Shown here: piece by piece, positions 49,194-58,390 of the stretch
Numbering within the stretch: the stretch's first letter is position 1
Layout: each line of letters begins with the position of its first letter
Source of the DNA: Paragyromitra xinjiangensis
Taxonomy: Eukaryota; Ascomycota; Pezizomycetes; Pezizales; Discinaceae
NCBI GenBank assembly: GCA_038503065.1
Contig: JBCAMK010000015.1
Coordinates: 558,001-622,000, forward strand
DNA length: 64,000 nucleotides
Reading direction: 5' to 3'
Made by a program: the position numbers and the translations under genes
Notes under the pieces: generated by a model
Databases searched by the model: none
What the model saw: the letters and a program-made list of their open reading frames with translations, nothing else
Told to the model about the DNA's origin: nothing

Positions 49194-50494
49194 ATGAAGT
49201 CATCTCGTGGATCTGTGATCTCTCCATTCTTTTATCTCACTGCGTTTATTCTTTTCCCGACAGCTGTGCTGTGTCAGATTCCGTCATCAAAATATCCCGA
49301 CGTCTTGAAGCTCTCTTCCACTTTCGATCCTATTGCAGCGTACAGGACTGGATTGCCGCATCACCGGAGGACACCATTTTCGGTAATCTGCTTCTGTCTT
49401 TGTAATTACTTCTCGTGTTAACAGAATTACCTGCGCAGGTGACTTCCTTCCAGTTCGTCACTACTGCAAGCCCTGGGGCGGAGCCGGTTGCTAGTTCTGC
49501 ATCTCCGATTTCCACGGATATTCCAACTCCAATTGCGACTCTCACCACGTTGGAGCCTTCTCTGGCAACTGATAGTCCTTCTGATGTGACCAGCGATGCG
49601 TTGCCTACTCGGTCATTCATTAACATCGCGACTGTTAGTGATACAGCAACTCTGGGTATTCCAACATCCACCGGTGCTGGGACGTCTACAGAAGCAGCAA
49701 CATCAGATGATGCTACTACTTCCACAGAAGCTGCTATTTCTACTGCTACCTCTAGTGTAGATCTAACTGCTTCGGCGCCATCTGCAACTGCGACTTTCAC
49801 GAATATACTCATTCTACCAACGGATATGATTGTCACTGTCACAGAGACTTTGACATCCACGGAAGCTGCAGGTTCAAATGATGCTGCCACGTCTACGGAA
49901 GCTGCAACTTCGGTTCTCATATCTAGTGTAGATCTAGTCACCCAAACAACGTTTGCAACTAGAACTTTCACGAATATACTCACTCTGCCAACGGGTGCTA
50001 TCTCCGCTATAGAATCACCAACATGTACAGATGCTGCAACTGCAACAGGAGCCGCAACATCCGATGCTACATCTACAGAAGCTGCAATTTCAGCTATCAT
50101 ATCCAGTGCAGATCCAGTCGTCCCAACAACGTTTGCAACTAGGACCTTCACGAATATACTCACCCTACCAACGGGTGCTATCTCCGCTATAGAATCACCA
50201 ACATCTACAGATTCTGCAACATCTACAGAAGCAGCGTCTTCAACCACTACCTCTACCGCGGACCAAACCGCCCTGATACCCTCCTTCATCAACATAATTA
50301 CGCTAACGACATCATTCACACCTATTGCACCATCCGCTACTCAATCCGACCCTCCGACCTCTACTGCAGGTGCCTGGAGTAGCTGTGCAGATGGAACCAG
50401 TTGTGCTCCTGGCTATCGCTGTATCTCCTTTAGAGGTGGCGTTACGGTTTGCGTGTCTGAGATACATCGTGAGCGTGGGCATCGTGGGCACTAA
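49194..50494 (+). CDS. Secreted Ser/Thr/Ala-rich repeat protein (414 aa, 2 exons)
   Basis: Exons 49194-49382 and 49439-50494 join in phase 0 (GTAATC donor, GCGCAG acceptor, TTAAC branch), giving 414 residues. Residues 1-27 are a signal peptide (KSSRGSVISPFFYLTAFILF, then PTAVLC). Residues 70-350 are mucin-like, rich in Ser, Thr and Ala, with about three long imperfect repeats containing TFTNILTLPTGAISAIESPT and STEAATS. These are expected sites of heavy O-mannosylation. The C-terminus holds a compact four-Cys motif (SSCADGTSCAPGYRCISF, then GVTVCV), perhaps a small binding module, and ends basic (HRERGHRGH). There is no GPI-type hydrophobic tail. Probably an extracellular or wall-associated glycoprotein; the specific role is unknown. 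Confidence 0.75.
49770..50270 (+). repeat. Imperfect tandem coding repeats
   Basis: Three long units of about 58-65 codons. The second and third share near-identical DNA around AACTTTCACGAATATACTCA and CCAACGGGTGCTATCTCCGC. The first is more diverged. Confidence 0.7.
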
Positions 50495-51413
50495 GGGTGG
50501 CTGGGTTTAGGTGTTTTTGGGTTGGCGGGGCGGGGCGGAGTTTACTGCGATTGTAAATAGTTTGTCGTTATGCTCGTTGGTTTTGTGTTGTGCTGTATAT
50601 GTATCTCATGGAGGGTGCGGAATAAAAGTTTGCAGCTCATAGCGTCTTGCTCGAATTATGTATTCAACTTTTTTTTTGGCGAGGGTTGTTTTACGTGGTC
50701 GAAATAACATTGTAACGATGTCTTCTTGTCTTGAGCTCCTTGCTACACTTGCTACAACTATAAATAAGGTTGTATAGTCGAGGTAAAATATAGGGTAAAT
50801 CTCTAGTATATTGTGGTGTTTTTGATGCTACATGTATTCTTCCATCTAAATAACGCTATGGTACATATGGCGTGAATCGCTCTTGTGTCGATTACATGAT
50901 TAGGGGATTGGCTGGGGTACACTGGCATGTTGTATAAGAGTTTATGCTGCAGCTACATTAAACGGCTATTTTTGTAGGTTGTCATTTGGAAACCAAGATA
51001 GTAAAGTACATACCTGGTTTTCCGATGTTTTTTCAAAACGCAATTTTACTGTGTAAAGCTAGGACTTGGTAAATTTAGGAGTGGCTCACTGGTAGTTGAG
51101 ATTATACTAAATGATACTATTTTTAGTAGCTTGCTTCCTATGGGATGGAACCTTAACTATAATTACTGCACTGTGCTGTGCACTAACAAACCTTAGAGTG
51201 TAAACGTTAAGCTTGAGAATATGTTATAAAGAGCGAGAGCAAATAGTTTCGATATAGTCAGAATAGTCATGCGAATAGAGAATAAAACCCATATATATAT
51301 TAGATGTATTACAGCAACCATATCGCCAAACGGTTTAAATTACACATAGACTCGCAGGACAGGATATTGGCACTAGGAAGGGTATAGTATGGATAGCATA
51401 TCCTGTTCCCCGC
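50495..51413. other. Intergenic, nothing supported
   Basis: Convergent 3' ends of the Ser/Thr-rich gene (plus) and mtq2 (minus), AT-rich with no frame of interest. Confidence 0.5.
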
Positions 51414-52145
51414 TCACCGCCATATTCTCCAAATCCCCAACACCTCCCAACCACCCTTCTTCCCAGAACTCCCAACCCTCTCCACATTCCATTTAACTCC
51501 CTCCGAACCATATCCACCCGACCTCAGTCTTTCCGCGACAGCTTCTGGTCTGTTTTGCGCACAAAGCAAGACATAAGCCACCCCACGGTCTTTACTCAGC
51601 ACTTTTTCCAACGAATCCAATAGCCTATCCGTTATACACATTCCATCCGGACCTCCCGCGTACGTTAGAGCAAGCAAATCCAACTCACGTCCCGCTTCGC
51701 CATCCTCCTCACCAGGCAGAATAGGAAGCTCAGCAGTAGGAACATATGGAGGATTAAAGACCACCATGTCCACAGCACCGTCTCTCAGTGGTGATGTAAG
51801 ATTCGCAGTCAGCGAGTCCATATAAAAACCCCGGGGGTTATTTCTAGAGACAGTTTCACGGGTCGCAAGGTTCGCTGGTGTTGATACATCTATCCCCAAT
51901 GTCAAGATCGAATCGTGCCCAAAAATAGCCGTCGAGTTGGTCGTTAGGAAGCTAAGGATAACACCGGACCCTGTTCCAACTTCTAGAATAATAGGTGAGG
52001 TGGCTTTTGTCGGGAATCGGTCGTAGAGAAATTTCATTTCGGAGTTACTGCTTAGTGTGTCTAATAGTAGATATGAATCTTCACTTGGCTCGTAGATCTT
52101 GTCGAAGTCGACATGACGGGTGTCGGGGGTTGGAAGAAGGGGCAT
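51414..52145 (-). CDS. mtq2: eRF1 glutamine N5-methyltransferase Mtq2/HEMK2 (243 aa)
   Basis: A single-exon gene of 243 residues. The N-terminus VDFDKIYEPSEDSYLLLDTL is the diagnostic HEMK2/N6AMT1/Mtq2 opening. Motif I is IILEVGTGSGVILSFL (residues 52-67), and the acidic motif LGIDVS lies at 83-88. The substrate-Gln-binding motif NPPYVPT is at 131-137. The protein methylates the Gln of the GGQ motif in release factor eRF1, acting with the small zinc protein Trm112 in the cytosol. Length and motif spacing are normal. Unlike most neighbours it has no intron. The C-terminus WKGG-like strand (SSGKKGGWEVLGIWRIWR) is somewhat basic. The gene is housekeeping and high confidence. Confidence 0.93.
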   Translation of the reverse strand: MPLLPTPDTRHVDFDKIYEPSEDSYLLLDTLSSNSEMKFLYDRFPTKATSPIILEVGTGSGVILSFLTTNSTAIFGHDSILTLGIDVSTPANLATRETVSRNNPRGFYMDSLTANLTSPLRDGAVDMVVFNPPYVPTAELPILPGEEDGEAGRELDLLALTYAGGPDGMCITDRLLDSLEKVLSKDRGVAYVLLCAQNRPEAVAERLRSGGYGSEGVKWNVERVGSSGKKGGWEVLGIWRIWR

Positions 52146-52741
52146 GGCGAGGATTTGATGCTCCGCTGACTTAAAGAGTCTTATTTGCTGTTTGATGGGG
52201 TGGTGTCAAGAAATTATGGAGTTCACAGTGGAGAAAAATGTGGAGGGTAACTATCAGGGTTAGGGCTAGGGATTCACTGGTGATTTTTGAGAAACTTCAG
52301 GGTTAGAGCGTTATCCCTTATGTTTACTTGGAGTTTATGGAGAGTAATGTATGGATGTTGCTAGCAAGTGTTTACTTTGGAAAGTTGCTGTACGGGAAGA
52401 ACATTTGCTACTAGGCTCTGTGTAAACTCCAACCTTCATACCCCGAGAATCCCACAACCACAAACGAGCGAACACTATCATCTACATCCATCCTAATTGT
52501 CTCATCCTCTTTTGCTCTAGCCTTTTTTCTACCCCAGATTTGCCTTTCCCCCCTGCTTACCGGGTCTCACTGTATGACAGTTACATTCTTACGGCGTATT
52601 TGAACCTATAAGTACAGAACCCGCCCCGATTTGGCACTTTCGATTGTGTTTCTTCAGCTAATATTTGAAGTTAGGACCATAGCCAACGAAGCGCAATTTA
52701 GTCCACAGCAGCAGCTCCTTTCCCCCGAAATCCGGTTTAAA
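52146..52741. other. Intergenic, promoter of mtq2
   Basis: Between divergently oriented mtq2 (minus) and the next, disrupted gene (plus). C/T-rich tracts lie near 52500-52560. No gene. Confidence 0.45.
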
Positions 52742-53589
52742 ATGGCAGAGAAAACCCAAGAGTAGCTCCTGTTAGATAACATACTTCATTGCTTTAGCTG
52801 CATCAATAAAATTAGTCTAGAGAACATCGAACAGTTTGGACCTAATAGCAAATCTAGCAAACTCCATATAATCTACTGTAGGTGTAGAGATATATACTTC
52901 AGTGTAGTGAAATGGGAATACCACAAACTAGAGCGGCAACACCAGATGAAAGGCGAGAAGCATCTCTTATCGTGTGAATTTTGTAGGAAGGGACTAGGAC
53001 AGGGTTCTAGTAAGCTTATCATTTTAGTTCCCTTTCCCTTAACTAATTTTTCGTTACTTTTTTATCCACTTTTTCCCCTCTGGTTATTCTATTGTTTTAA
53101 GTCTGGTGCTAGCTAGATACAGCAATATTTAGACGGCTACTTAAACAGGAGCTTGCAGAGAATTACAAGAAGCATTACCCTGCAGTTGGAGGAAAGAGCC
53201 TTTCTAGTGTTGGAGTCGGTTCATCTTCTACTAGAAAATTACATTCTCACGAGGAAACCGGGCTTAACTCGAGAGATGAACTCTTTAGTTTCAAGGGCTT
53301 CCAGAAAATTGGCGAACAAAACGAGTATATTTGCGAAGATAAGGGATATTTCGAAAAGGTTTTAGAGAATCGACGCAAAAAACACAAGTACTCTGCTTGG
53401 TCTGACGGGGGGAATCGACTTATCCGAGCGGTCCCTGGACCTCAAGGCGGAACCTTCATCAAGCGGTATCTGGAACTGAAGCATAGGCCTCGCGGACTTG
53501 GGAATGAAGGTGGTAAGTCTGATAAGGGAGCTAAAAGTGACGAGGACAAGTGGGGGTCGGTAAGAGGTGATGGTATGGATGAGGACTAG
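52742..53589 (+). pseudogene. Disrupted gene: intact two-exon frame except for TAG at codon 8
   Basis: From an ATG at 52742 the frame reads MAEKTQE, then TAG (52763-52765), then stays open to a donor at 53010 (GTAAGC). It resumes after a CTAG acceptor at 53117 and ends at 53589. The exons of 268 and 473 nt sum to 247 codons with this single internal stop. The first exon has a Cys-rich, zinc-finger-like pattern (HCFSCINKI; IIYCRCRDIYFSVVKWEYHK; LSCEFCRKGLGQ). The second has ICEDKGYFEKVLENRRKKHK, YSAWS and VPGPQGGTFIKRYLE, then an acidic tail. The family is not recognised by name. CAG to TAG would be a single C-to-T change, consistent with RIP or ordinary decay. Alternatively CAAGAGTAG is a splice acceptor for an unseen upstream exon, in which case the gene is functional. 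Confidence 0.55.
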
Positions 53590-54120
53590 CTTCTTACCTA
53601 AACACCCCCTAGGCTAGAATACGTGTTCTTCACCGGAGGACAACATAAACGGATACAGGTCCCCTGAAATTAGGTTTTATGGCTTTAGCTTCGTTGCCAA
53701 TCGATGCCTGAAAACCCGAGTTTTCATGGTTGAGGAGTAGTGTTGGTGAATATGTATTTCTTTTTGGTCTCACAGACTTGCGTCAAATTTCGTGTATTTC
53801 TTTTGTGTTCAATGTGGATAGAAAATTGTATCCCATAGCTTCTAAGCCCAGTTAAAAAAACAGGATTATTGGAAATGATGCATACTTCTAAACTGTAGCA
53901 GGATTAACAATCAAGATTAAATACGTGTCGTGCCTGACCAGCGGTAAGCTATCTCTTATTGCAATATCAAGCTTACTGATGTCACTTGTTGGATACACAA
54001 TGTGTCCTTACAGGCAAAAGTTCTCTCCCACGGATAGAAAATCAGATACAATACAATCGCCCTATAAGAATACGAGTGATAATCCGTGATTTAACGGAAG
54101 ATGGGGGGGGCTGATCTGCC
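53590..54120. other. Intergenic, with a pogo-like terminal fragment
   Basis: At about 54047-54100 the sequence reads TACAATACAATCGCCCTATA, AGAATACGAGTGAT and on. It resembles the left end and subterminal part of the pogo-like element at 15194, including the later CGAGTGAT block, but no right end is seen, so it is a solo remnant. Confidence 0.45.
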
Positions 54121-54129
54121 TCCCTGACC

Positions 54130-55199
54130 TAGTCTCGTACCCAGCCCCATACTACGCAGCTTGCCACATGATATAGGGCCTAGAGCAGTAAAAAGCTGGG
54201 CTAAGCCCGAGAGATCTCGGGGTTATAAGGTAAAAAATATTTGTATGCAACCGTCTCGCAAACCTATTTCGATTGACCAATAGAATAAGACTCAGATCTT
54301 TTTTTCTGGTACCAGATAGCTCGGGGGTTTTTAGTCTACTTTTAGTGCCCGAATTTAGTGCCCGAAGGCACAAATACATGTACATGTATCTATCGTAGCC
54401 ACCTCATTAACGTACACAATTGACCAATAGAATAAGGCTCGGGCTTTTTCCTCTCGTCTATATAGACGAAATAAGAGAAAGGGCAGACCCTGAGGATTAC
54501 CCTGCTGAGCTTTGCTCATAGCATCCTAATCAAGAAAATTATGTTGGGGGGTGACTAAAACGGACTAAACTGGCGGGGGCCTAAACAGCAAAGCCAAACC
54601 TATCTTCAGAACTTTGCTAGGGGCCGACAGGGCAAAGGGCAAAGCATTAACCACTACACCACTTTTTGCTGTCATATTTATTTCTTAGTTTACCGCCCCG
54701 GGAGAAGTCTAGTATAACAACAGTCAATGGGCTATACAGGATCCAGAACACAAAAAATAAAAAATAAATCTACCAGGATTCGAACCCGGGTCTCCCACCC
54801 TTTCAGGTGACTGCTTTGGTTCTTCCACTGTATCGCACAGAAGCAGCGAGGCGCCTTACCACTAGACCATAGACTCATGTTTATACTTCCACGCTTGGGG
54901 TACATAAACGCTAGATCGGCCAACCCACACCCAGCACCTGATCATTCTGAATTTTACACAGCTCTAGCGGTTTCAACTGCCCCAGCATAATTTTGTGATG
55001 TAAACTTGTCTGGACATAAGATATCGCTTGTTACATTCTATTTCATGAGGCTTAGGGAAAATGTAATCTAGGAGGTGCCCGAGAGCTCAGAATCACAAAT
55101 TATGCCCAAAAAAAATAACTGGCCCAACTCAGAGAGGTTATGGCACTAGCCCTTACGGTGCGCAGCAACCTCAGGAAGTAAGGGATAGGAACGAGCCTA
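54130..55199. mobile_element. Inverted-repeat element, TAGTCTCGTNCCC family, copy B (1070 bp)
   Basis: The left end is TAGTCTCGTACCCAGCCCC, followed by TACGCAGCTTGCC. The complement of the right end is TAGGCTCGTTCCTATCCC, followed further in by TGCGCACCGTAAGGG. The ends match those of the copy at 23670. Flanks are TCCCTGACC (54121-54129) and TCCCTAGCC (55200-55208), an imperfect 9-bp duplication (7 of 9). The interior has no transposase frame but carries a tRNA-like sequence and a direct repeat of ATTGACCAATAGAATAAG at 54272 and 54419. Mutator-like, non-autonomous, is the best reading. Confidence 0.5.
54766..54876 (-). tRNA. tRNA-like sequence, class II (possible tRNA-Ser pseudogene or SINE head)
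   Basis: On the minus strand there is an A box TGGTCTAGTGG and a B box GGTTCGAATCC. A 7-bp acceptor pairing joins GAGTCTA and TAGATTT (two G-T pairs). A T-stem CCGGG/CCTGG, a class II D-stem GTC/GGC and a long variable-arm hairpin (CACC/GGTG) are also present. T-runs typical of Pol III termination follow at once. In the class II frame the anticodon position would read GCT (Ser), with an insert resembling an intron after it, but the 3' half of the anticodon stem is not clearly present. It is therefore probably a degenerate tRNA or tRNA-derived SINE. It lies inside the 54130-55199 element. Confidence 0.45.
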
Positions 55200-55208
55200 T
55201 CCCTAGCC

Positions 55209-55699
55209 CCACGGGGCTGCGTAATTCTAAACCTTCCCATGAAACATACTGGAGGGGGGCTCCCCGTATCCACAAACAAGCGAGAAATATCATCCACACA
55301 CTCTCTGTTAGCGGCAAATCACAAATCACGCTGTCAATCTATATCTGTGGGTACAACACCGCTCACGCTGTGACGATTTTAGTTGAGCTCCCTCTGTTGA
55401 TGCCATCATAGAATAATATCTTGTCTACACCCTGAGAACCCGTCCCAACCCACAGCCTCTCCTGTATGAAGTCCTGCTCGGCGAGACATAAGCATCGTCA
55501 AAGCAAAAACCCACCTCAGGTAACACCCTTTATTGCGTTAACTGTGCTGGTGAACTTGAGATAGGAATGCCGAAGGGCTTGAGCTTCAGAGTATCCAGGG
55601 ATCTGCTGTTGCTCGTACGAAGTAATGAGCCCCATACTGCCAAAACAAGCCCGAAGCTGACCCGTCCCCCACCACACCGCCTTATTCTAGTGCAGCAGC
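55209..55699. other. Decayed region preceding the second gene copy
   Basis: Weak similarity to exon 1 of the 52742 gene may continue here (a segment RRDISIVKAK at about 55480-55520 aligns with CRDIYFSVVKW), but stops interrupt it. No other feature. Confidence 0.3.
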
Positions 55700-55970
55700 C
55701 GGCCTTGATCCCAATAACGAAATGAATACTGGGACAAGGGATATTTGGGAACGTGCCGGAGAATCAGCGCAAAAAACGAAGGTCTGCTTTCACAGCGTAG
55801 GATCTACTTAGCCAGTCTTAGGCCCACGGGATGGAACTTTCATCAAGAAACATCTTGGGAAACGCAATATTCCAGAATGTGAGAGCGACAACTCCGAACC
55901 CGCTAACGCTCCGGACCCAAAAAGAACTAAGACAGGAGGTTTAGACATGGACATGGCGGACACGGACTAG
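55700..55970 (+). pseudogene. Degenerate second copy of the 52742-53589 gene
   Basis: DNA from AAGGGATATTT through GGAGAATCAGCGCAAAAAAC (about 55735-55777) matches the GYFEKVLENRRKK part of the intact copy, with indels. After a frameshift and a stop, 55821-55970 reads GPRDGTFIKKHLGKRNIPEC and ends in an acidic tail (DMDMADTD, stop), parallel to GPQGGTFIKRYLELKH and GDGMDED of the other copy. Sharing both the core motif and the style of the C-terminus indicates duplication followed by decay. Confidence 0.55.
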
Positions 55971-58390
55971 CTCCTCGACTTTCCTGTGGTAGATCTTATC
56001 ATTCTGCAGGAGTGCTTATTCCTTTGTCTATTATCATCGTGGCACGTACATTTATCTGAGAGTTGGGGATGGGCTTCAGTCTGGGTGGTGTTGCCTGGTT
56101 TTTTCGTGGCTGGCGTTGTTGAGGTCGTGTTAGGATGAAGGATGTGTACCACAAGGATGATGGGGATGGAGGTTGGTTGTAGGGATGTGGTGAGGTTGGG
56201 GTTGTTTCCATTATAATTTTTTTAACTTGAAAGTTTTTCTGTCGAATTTGATCTAGCTACAGGTGTTTGATGGAGCAAGTGTTGACTAGGCCTGTGCCAC
56301 TATCCAATGTTGTCCTCTGTGTTACTATATTACACAATATCACGAGTCTTGGGTGGATGTCTCAAAGCCCAAAATAGAAACTGAAAGTCAAAGTGAAGCA
56401 TGATGCAGAGTGCTGAGTATAGAATCACAAGCACGGGCTGCATCGAGTGATGGACCGTGACCGCCTCAGCGGCTCATCTCGAGCCTCAAAAGTGGCATGC
56501 TAGATATATTAGAGCACCTGCATTTGTCTTAGATTAAGACGGGAGCGTACCTGAGATAGAGCGATAAGGTAGCCATATAGGAAAAAAAAAATAAGGGTTG
56601 AGAAAACTGCCGAGAGTTATTAAGAAGCCCACTTCCTCCCTATTTCGTGGTATAGCCAACCAGAGGAGTCTAGGATTAGCAAGTGATTGCGATGATATAG
56701 ATATAGGGAAGCTTCTCCCCGGCGAAGAGACGGGAAACCTCGTAGGGCTGCGAGATCCCGTAATGTGTGCTGTTCCTGCCGCACGTGACGTGCCTTTAGA
56801 TTAGAATTATTTGCGATTTTTTTGGATGAGGCACATGTTGCCCATCCCGAAGGCGGGGACACGGCAGCATGTTGAAGCTTTCTGGGTCTTCAATAGCACC
56901 CTGTCCACTGCTTCGAGAATTTTCTTAATCTGCCGGAGTACCACTGCAGTCGCGCGTGTGCTCGACCTATGCAGCTGCAGAGACGGTGAAATTCGGTGTT
57001 TTGGAGGAGTTGAGCTTGAATCTCGCTTTGTCTCAAGCTTAACATGGGAAATTATTAGGGGTGAAGTTAGGCTAGTTTAGTTAGGAAGGACCCTGGAAGC
57101 AGGACGGATCGGGTTTGGGGTAACGATGCTAGTCTGTTGCTAGTGATCGCTTTATTGCAACCTCCGAACCCAGGGAGTGCTGTATGTAAACAATAATCGA
57201 CAGAGATGCAAAAGCCACAAAGCCATCGGGGATTTATTCTCTGTAACGTGGGGAGTCTTTAATCCACGGCTTTGGGATGGTATAAAGCTCTGTAGATATG
57301 ATGTAAGAAGGCGTCCCTGCAAAGCCTTCTTTTATCTCCCAGACTCTGAAACCACCGTTGTGGAGGGTGGGGGAGCGAGAGACATTACTGTTGCCGCAAT
57401 GCCTGCCACCCCCAGCAGCTGAGAACTTCACGCTGGTTCAGGAGGGGCTGCGCTGTGTTGGGATTGATGCTGCTCTTTACTTCATTGACTCTAGAGGAAG
57501 CCACTGGTGATGCTCGTTTTGCACCCAAAGGGATTCACGCGATAGAAATTTTAGTACCATCGCGAATTTCATGAGATCCCTGAAAAGAGGCGCGACAGGA
57601 ACCCTGGCTAGGCCGTAGCCCCGCCCCCGGGCTGATCCAATTGAAAAAGTCCAGGAGTGGCCCTGGGCAATTTCGACACCGAGGAGCGAATTCAATCAGG
57701 GAAACGAAGGTAGTGCTGCTTGAAACGTACTTTTCTTTCTCTCCCCTTTTTCCTTTCGCTCGCTACCCGTCGCCTTCATATCATCTCGCCCACTGATCCG
57801 TCGTCAATCGCCGCTGGTCGTTCGTTTTGTCTGGACTGTTGTTTCTGCCTTTCTTTTCTGCATTCTGACGCGTTTCCAGCTGCACCAACCACATAACACC
57901 ACATCCACGTGCTGTTGCGCCCAGCTGATAACTCATCTTCGTAGCCTTAGAGAATTGCGGATATCGTCCTCTTTCCTTCATCGCCAACTTAATTATTGAT
58001 TGCGTTGGGGTACGATCTTTTTTTTTAATTTTTTTTTACACATCTCTCGCCGCTCTCAACCGAGACCCCGAAGACCTGGTTCACGGTGTCGCTAGCAATT
58101 CAGCTACTGCACGTTAACCGCAGAAGCGAGAGCTTGACCTGCCTGCAAGGAAGCTGCATCTTCATCACCGCTTTTATCGTTTAGTAGCATTATTACGAAC
58201 AGACGGATATTTTTTCAGCAAGAGGATTTTATATGCACGCGTGAAGCAGTTAAGTCCATCAAACAGCGCCAATTGTCGCCAGTGTGTAAGTTATTTCGTT
58301 TCCTCTGACCAACATCATACGCGAAACATGCTGACCGGGCCGTCTGCCAGCTAGCTAAACTTTATCTCAGCTATCATCAACACCAACACT
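55971..58390. other. Intergenic and long 5' leader of the septin-like gene
   Basis: 55971-57700 shows no gene. From about 57720 the plus strand becomes C/T-rich (TTTCTTTCTCTCCCCTTTTT and on), suggesting the promoter and a long 5' UTR of the next gene. A probable leader intron is listed separately. Confidence 0.45.
58286..58370 (+). other. Probable 5' UTR intron of the septin-like gene
   Basis: GTAAGT donor at 58286, GCTAAAC branch-like site near 58354, TCTCAG acceptor ending at 58370, then 20 bp to the ATG at 58391. Length is 85 nt, similar to coding introns here. It also removes an upstream ATG (58327). Confidence 0.45.

Noticed and set aside
49330..50319. 329-codon minus-strand open frame rich in Val and Ala
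   Set aside because: It is the antisense shadow of the Ser/Thr/Ala repeat gene. Low-complexity repeats remove stops from the opposite strand.
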